Shown one piece after another: positions 6,246 to 10,647 of a stretch of DNA of 10,647 nucleotides (position 1 is its first letter; every line of letters starts with the position of its first letter). Under the pieces are notes generated by a model. It searched no databases and was not told the origin of the DNA. It saw nothing but the letters and a program-made list of their open reading frames with translations. Source of the stretch: JAVBUY01 sp031552735 (lineage in GTDB: Bacteria; Bacillota; Clostridia; Christensenellales; Aristaeellaceae); NCBI GenBank assembly GCA_031552735.1, contig JAVBMF010000021.1:1-10647 (forward strand), in the 5' to 3' direction. A program made the position numbers and the translations under genes.

Positions 6246-8039
6246 CTACAGCAACTTCTCAAACTGCCCCAGCAGCTCGGTAAAATAAGCCAGCGCGCGC
6301 TGCACCGGCTCGGGCGTGGACATATCCACCCCGGCGATTTTCAGTTCCTCGATGGGCGGCATGGAGCCGCCGGTGGTCAAAAAGCGCAGGTAGTCCTGCT
6401 TGGCTTGCGCATCGCCGGACAGCAACCGGTCGGCAATGGCCACCGCCGCCGAAAAGCCGGTCGCGTACTTATACACATAGAACGAATTGTAGAAATGCGG
6501 AATGCGCATCCACTCGTTTGCGATAAAGTCGTCCACCTCGGCCTCCGCGCCGTAATATGCCTGATTGATGCCGTAATACAGCGCCGACAGGCTCTCGCGG
6601 GTCAGCGCCTCGCCACGCTCGGCCATCTGATGCGTCTGGTGCTCGAACTCGGCGAACAGCGTCTGGCGGAACACCGTCGTGCGGAAGTTCTCCAGCAGGC
6701 GGTTGATCAGCGCGACCTGCGCCGCCTTGTCCTGATGCTTTTGCATCAGATGTCGCAGCAGCAGCACCTCGTTGACGGTCGATGCGACCTCCGCCACGAA
6801 GATCTCGTAATGCGACTGCGCGTAGCAGTTGTGCCTGTCGCTATAGTAGCTGTGCATCGCGTGCCCCATTTCGTGCGCGATGGTCAGCGTTTCGTGCAGG
6901 CCGGGCTCGAAGTTGAGCAGCACATATGGATGCACGCCGTAGCAGCCGCTGCAAAACGCGCCGGTGGTCTTGCCCCGGTTCTCGTACACGTCGATCCAGT
7001 GCCGCGCGCAGGCCTCGCGCAGCGTGTCGGCGTATGCCTCGCCCAGCACGGATACGCCCTCGATCACCTGCGCATACGCCTGCTCGAAGGGCAGCTTTAG
7101 GTCAAAGTCGGCGCTCATCGGCGCATACAGGTCGTACAGATGCACCGTGTCGATGCCCAGCGCCTGCTTGCGCAGCGCCACATAGCGCGCCAGATCGGGC
7201 AGGTGGCCGCGCACGGCGGCGATCAGGCTGTCATAAACCGCCTCGGGCACCTCGTCGGGGAACAGCGACGCCGCGCGCGCACTGGAAAATCCGCGCGCTT
7301 TCGCGTAGGCGATGTCGCGCTTGACGGTATTGGCATAGGTCGCAGCCAGTGTGTTGCCCAGTGTCGCATAGGTTTCCAGGATGCCGCGCATGGCTTGTTC
7401 GCGCACGCGCCGATCCGGGGACTGGATAAAACCGCCATACCGGCCCTCGGTCAGCGCCACCGATTCGCCGTTCGCGTCGGTGATGTTCGGAAAGCGCAGG
7501 TCCACATACATCAGCATCTGCGCCGCGTTGGCACAGCCGTCGGTCACCTCGCTGAACGCCGCCAGCAGCTTTTCCTCCGCGCCGGACAGCGTGTGCGGCT
7601 GATAGCGCAGCACATCTTTCAGGTACACGCGGTGCGCCGCGAACGCCGGGTCATGGGCGCAGGCGATCAGCGTCGCCTCGGGCAGCGTCAGCAGCTCGGG
7701 GCGCAAAAACGAGCACACGGTTTCGCCCTCCACCGCCAGCGTGTTGATGCGATCCACCATGGCCTGCGCGGTCGGATCGCCATTGTCCTGCGCGCGGAAA
7801 AGATGCGCATAGCTGGCGGCGGTTTCCAGATCGCGCGCCAGCGACTGGTACGCGTCCAGCACCGTCAGGATGCGCGCCGGGCCCTGCGCAAGCGTGCCCT
7901 GATGCGTGGCGAACGCGCGCACTTGGACATGCAGCGCCTCGCAGGCACTGTCCCACGCCGCATGGTCGGCAAAGATATCCCCCAGATTCCAGACCCAGCG
8001 CGGGTCGGCCTGCTGCCGCGCCTTGGTTTCCTGTGCCAT
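6246..8039 (-). CDS. pepF: Oligoendopeptidase F, M3B zinc metallopeptidase
   Basis: This cytoplasmic zinc peptidase cleaves short peptides, feeding amino acids from imported or recycled peptides. The product is 597 residues, the usual PepF length. Residues 1-200 form the helical N-terminal part typical of the family. The catalytic domain carries HEMGH (389-393): His389 and His393 bind zinc and Glu390 is the general base, with Glu417 in FVAEVASTVNE (414-424) as the third ligand. The region HFYNSFYVYKYATG (515-528) supplies the substrate-binding Tyr and His residues common to M3 enzymes. The frame extends to a TTG at 8063 and an ATG at 8054, but the ATG at 8039 is preferred because GGGGG lies 8 bases before it and family similarity starts soon after (PRWVWNLGDIF). 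It follows the MFS gene by 32 bases. Confidence 0.94.
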   Translation of the reverse strand: MAQETKARQQADPRWVWNLGDIFADHAAWDSACEALHVQVRAFATHQGTLAQGPARILTVLDAYQSLARDLETAASYAHLFRAQDNGDPTAQAMVDRINTLAVEGETVCSFLRPELLTLPEATLIACAHDPAFAAHRVYLKDVLRYQPHTLSGAEEKLLAAFSEVTDGCANAAQMLMYVDLRFPNITDANGESVALTEGRYGGFIQSPDRRVREQAMRGILETYATLGNTLAATYANTVKRDIAYAKARGFSSARAASLFPDEVPEAVYDSLIAAVRGHLPDLARYVALRKQALGIDTVHLYDLYAPMSADFDLKLPFEQAYAQVIEGVSVLGEAYADTLREACARHWIDVYENRGKTTGAFCSGCYGVHPYVLLNFEPGLHETLTIAHEMGHAMHSYYSDRHNCYAQSHYEIFVAEVASTVNEVLLLRHLMQKHQDKAAQVALINRLLENFRTTVFRQTLFAEFEHQTHQMAERGEALTRESLSALYYGINQAYYGAEAEVDDFIANEWMRIPHFYNSFYVYKYATGFSAAVAIADRLLSGDAQAKQDYLRFLTTGGSMPPIEELKIAGVDMSTPEPVQRALAYFTELLGQFEKLL

Positions 8040-8071
8040 ATGCTTAACCCCCATCAAACGCAAAGGTAATC

Positions 8072-9625
8072 TTAGTCTGGCGGTGTGTCGGACTGCTCAT
8101 GCGCGGGCGGCTCCTGCTGCGCCATCTGCGCGCGGTAGCGGCGGCGCAGGCGCGTGGCACGCACCCCATGCGCGAAACGCCGCCAGCCCTGCCAGCTTTC
8201 CGACAGCATGGCGCGCGTCGCCAGCCAGTAATGCGTGCTGCCCTGCTCTTTGATGCGCGGGAACAGCCCCATCACCACCGCGACGCGCAGCAGTGCCGAG
8301 GTCAGGAACATCCATTGATACTTGTTTAAGCCCAGCCACAGCGCCACACGGGTTTCCGCCAGGCGCACGTATGCGGTTTGCAGCAGCAGTCCGCCCACCG
8401 CGTTGCTCAGCGCGATGCCGATCAGGTTGGTGGATGCAAAGAACACCGCCACATACATTGCGCGGTTCTTGCTGGCCGACGCGCCGAAGTACAGATTCTG
8501 CTGCGTCAAGTCGATCGGCGCGTAAAACACGCCCGACAGAATGTTGGACACAAAGATCAGCCATAGGCTGCCCGGGCCGATGAACAGCCACAGCAGCGGC
8601 GTCAGCATGCAGATGCGCGCGGTGATTTGCAGCACAGACTTGTTGCCAAAGCGATCCATCGGCGCGCCCCACCGTGCCACAAACAGCAGTGTGAACACAT
8701 TGGAGGTGATCTGGTTGAGCAGGGTGATCTCGGTATAGTTCATGCGCAGTGTTTCCAGCATGTACACGTTGTAGAACGGCGCGGTGATGTTGACCGCGAA
8801 CGCCCAGCCGGTAAAGCACAGCACCACCAGCATGAAGTTTTTGTTGGCCAGCACTTCTTTGAGGGAGGCAAAGAACTTCGGCGGCGCGGCGCCCTCCTGC
8901 ACGTCCATGGGCGGAAAATCCACAAACAGGAAGCACGCGATGTCCAGCATACCGGCCACACCGGCCACCGTCAGCACCAGCGTATAGCCCGGCGCGCCCA
9001 TCCGGTCGATCAAAAACGACGCCATGAACGCGCCGATCAGGCCGGTGACCATCGACGCGGCGTGGCGCGCGGAAAAGTACTTGCCGCGTATGCGCATGGG
9101 CACCATGTCCGCCATCAGCGACGCGAACGCGACGTTGACAAAGCTGTTGCCCACCGCCACAGCGACCACGAACATCGCCACCATCATCATGCGCGCGCTC
9201 TGCGCCCCAGCGGGCAGCAGGTATGGGATGAACGCAATCGGTATCCAGAAGAAGCGGCCAATCAGGCCAAAACAGATCATGAAAAAACGCCGCTTTTGAT
9301 AGCGCTGCATCAGGTGCGCGCAGATCAGCTGCACCGTGTTGGCCGCCACCGGCACTGCGGTGATCAGGCCCAGCATCAAATCATCGGCCTTGAGCACATC
9401 GCGCAAAAAGCCGGTCCATACCGCGCCGGTGGTGATGAACGCGGTGATCTGGCCGAAGAGGATGCCACCGATCACCCAGTACAGGTTGCGCTTGAGCGTG
9501 TCGTCCAAGCCCCGCGCATCGAACAGCTCGATGTGGCGGAACCGGGCGGCAATCTGCGCAAGGGATCGTTTGCGGGTTTGCATCAGGGTGCCTGCTTTCT
9601 GCCGCTTGACAGCGGGTTCGTTCAT
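8072..9625 (-). CDS. Major facilitator superfamily (MFS) transporter, substrate unknown
   Basis: This 517-residue inner-membrane protein has about 11-12 hydrophobic segments (first near 49-68, last near 436-455). MFS landmarks are a short basic cytoplasmic loop at 105-115 (LMQRYQKRRFF) and, in the second half, RWGAPMDRFGNKS (318-330), matching the loop motif between helices 8 and 9. The central loop (about 237-260) separates the two six-helix halves. A polar N-terminal 45 residues and a basic, then acidic, 60-residue C-terminal tail (456-517) are longer than usual. The ATG at 9625 overlaps the previous stop as TGATG and has no good ribosome binding site, so coupled translation is likely; Met15 is an alternative start. 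Its neighbour is a peptidase, so peptide or drug export, or uptake, are all possible. I cannot name a substrate. Confidence 0.88.
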   Translation of the reverse strand: MNEPAVKRQKAGTLMQTRKRSLAQIAARFRHIELFDARGLDDTLKRNLYWVIGGILFGQITAFITTGAVWTGFLRDVLKADDLMLGLITAVPVAANTVQLICAHLMQRYQKRRFFMICFGLIGRFFWIPIAFIPYLLPAGAQSARMMMVAMFVVAVAVGNSFVNVAFASLMADMVPMRIRGKYFSARHAASMVTGLIGAFMASFLIDRMGAPGYTLVLTVAGVAGMLDIACFLFVDFPPMDVQEGAAPPKFFASLKEVLANKNFMLVVLCFTGWAFAVNITAPFYNVYMLETLRMNYTEITLLNQITSNVFTLLFVARWGAPMDRFGNKSVLQITARICMLTPLLWLFIGPGSLWLIFVSNILSGVFYAPIDLTQQNLYFGASASKNRAMYVAVFFASTNLIGIALSNAVGGLLLQTAYVRLAETRVALWLGLNKYQWMFLTSALLRVAVVMGLFPRIKEQGSTHYWLATRAMLSESWQGWRRFAHGVRATRLRRRYRAQMAQQEPPAHEQSDTPPD

Positions 9626-10614
9626 CAGTTGGCGCGCTTAATGGTGTCGATATTGTCGGGCGCGGCGAAGGGATCGCCGGTGCTGGGCCCGCCAGCTTCG
9701 GCGTACAGCGCGGCGATGTAGGCAGTGGCCGCCAGCGGGATGAGCAGCGCGGCCAGCACTTCACCGACCACCTGCATCGGAAGTGTCTGCGTCATAATGC
9801 TCAGCAGCACCACGCGCACGACCGTCAGCCCGACGCACAGGCCAAACAGTGAACGCGTGTGGTTGCGCAGGAACGCCCACGCGGCGATGATGCTGGGAAA
9901 CACTTGCCCGGGCATATCCTCGGCGGCGAGAAACAGCGAGAACATCGCGATCAGCAATGCGCTGTGCACAAAGCACGTGGCGCAAGCGCCCAGCGCGTAG
10001 ACAACCCACAGCAGCGTCGTGCCCAACCCCGGCATCCAGGTAATCAGCGACAGCAGCATGCCCAGCAACCCGGCAGCCAGCCCCGCCACATACCAGACCA
10101 TCTGCGTGATCAGCATGCACGCCAGCGCCAGATACAGCAGCGACTTGAAGCCCTTTGCCTTTTCGCTGGCGACGGTCAGCACCGGCACCGGCGCATGCCG
10201 CAAGCGGGCAAGGAACAGGCGCGCCAGCATCGCATACAGAATGGGCGCGCAGACATAGCGCAGCAGCCATTCCAGCACCACCGTGCGCATCGACAGCCGC
10301 GGCGAGGACGTCATCATGTTCATAAAGCCCATCATGCCCTCGCCGCTCATGATGCGCTCCAGCGCGATGCGATAGTCCTGCGCACGCGACAGCGCGAACA
10401 GCAGCGCGGGCAGCACCGACAGCGCCCACACCACCACCACCGGCTTGAGCTTCTCCTGCCGAAGCAGCGCCCAGGCCTGCGCCGCGTGCTGGCGGGTCAG
10501 CGACAGCGTGCCGGGCAGCCACGCCCAAAAGCGCTTCAGCCCGCTTTTCGTCGCCCGCCCGGCGCGCGCGAACCATGCCTGTATCTTTATCCAAATCTGG
10601 CTTCGATCTTCCAT
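9625..10614 (-). CDS. Hypothetical polytopic membrane protein
   Basis: No named family is recognised for this 329-residue protein. It starts with a basic, Trp-rich amphipathic stretch (1-55, for example KSGLKRFWAWLPG, 23-35), followed by about six or seven membrane segments near 57-75, 112-135, 158-190, 199-212, 214-231, 254-273 and 284-303, and a short polar tail. A Met-rich loop (MSGEGMMGFMNMM, 89-101) lies between the first two segments. The overall look resembles uncharacterised YesL- or DUF624-like and glycerophosphoryl-type membrane proteins, but I cannot confirm any of these. The start at 10614 is supported by GAGGTGAGGG directly upstream. It is the first gene of the likely four-gene minus-strand operon and its stop overlaps the start of the MFS gene, so the two may be made in matched amounts. 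Confidence 0.85.
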   Translation of the reverse strand: MEDRSQIWIKIQAWFARAGRATKSGLKRFWAWLPGTLSLTRQHAAQAWALLRQEKLKPVVVVWALSVLPALLFALSRAQDYRIALERIMSGEGMMGFMNMMTSSPRLSMRTVVLEWLLRYVCAPILYAMLARLFLARLRHAPVPVLTVASEKAKGFKSLLYLALACMLITQMVWYVAGLAAGLLGMLLSLITWMPGLGTTLLWVVYALGACATCFVHSALLIAMFSLFLAAEDMPGQVFPSIIAAWAFLRNHTRSLFGLCVGLTVVRVVLLSIMTQTLPMQVVGEVLAALLIPLAATAYIAALYAEAGGPSTGDPFAAPDNIDTIKRAN

Positions 10615-10635
10615 ACCCTCACCTCATCCATGCGT

Positions 10636-10641
10636 ATTGTA
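10636..10641 (-). promoter_or_regulatory. Possible -10 box of the minus-strand operon (incomplete at window edge)
   Basis: TACAAT on the minus strand (10641-10636) matches the -10 consensus at five of six bases and lies 21 bases before the start codon of the first gene. The -35 box would fall beyond the window end, so the promoter cannot be confirmed. Confidence 0.3.
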
Positions 10642-10647
10642 TCGTAT

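Noticed and set aside
6165..8069. Two plus-strand open frames of 311 and 309 residues opposite pepF.
   Set aside because: They mirror the pepF codons in GC-rich DNA, are rich in Arg, His and Gln with no fold-like pattern, and lack ribosome binding sites. PepF carries a complete catalytic motif set.
8627..9721. A plus-strand open frame of 364 residues opposite the MFS gene.
   Set aside because: His- and Arg-rich composition with no hydrophobic core marks it as the antisense shadow of a membrane protein gene.

Overview
The window looks like chromosomal DNA from a GC-rich member of the Bacillota, most likely an uncultured Clostridia-type gut or anaerobic organism. The clues are strong AGGAGG-type ribosome binding sites, sigma-A-like promoters, a Bacillota-type (family 2) GalT, a clostridial-type galactokinase, a PepF-type oligopeptidase and an extracytoplasmic-function (ECF) sigma factor paired with a single-pass membrane protein. 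I see no insertion sequences, tRNA or rRNA genes, CRISPR arrays or phage genes. Genes are tightly packed and the largest gene-free stretch is about 180 bases. Taxonomy is inferred from protein style only.

Left part (1-2496): galactose use by the Leloir pathway. A galactokinase gene (galK, minus strand, cut by the window edge) and a UDP-glucose--hexose-1-phosphate uridylyltransferase gene (galT, plus strand) are transcribed divergently from a 180-base region. That region carries a good promoter for each gene and, between them, a perfect 10-base inverted repeat whose arms are two helical turns apart. It is a plausible shared operator. GalK makes galactose-1-phosphate and GalT exchanges it with UDP-glucose; no epimerase gene (galE) is in view.

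Middle part (2493-5888): a promoter whose -35 box overlaps the galT stop codon drives two small genes of unknown function, a coiled-coil protein with a C-terminal membrane anchor and a small membrane protein. They end at a clear intrinsic terminator. Just after it lies an ECF-type promoter candidate, then an ECF sigma factor gene overlapping by 11 bases a gene for a single-pass membrane protein with a large extracellular region (probable anti-sigma or sensor partner). This pair ends at a strong 12-bp-stem terminator.

Right part (5895-10614): a minus-strand four-gene run, in transcription order: a polytopic membrane protein of unknown function, an MFS transporter (start overlaps the previous stop as TGATG), an M3B zinc oligopeptidase of the PepF type, and a small acidic protein whose ribosome binding site begins at the pepF stop codon. 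The spacing suggests one operon. A -10-like box sits near the right window edge.

No radically new system is evident. The parts most worth following are the sigma/anti-sigma pair with its apparent own-type promoter, the unknown two-gene membrane module before it, the galK/galT operator candidate, and the unknown acidic protein coupled to pepF.
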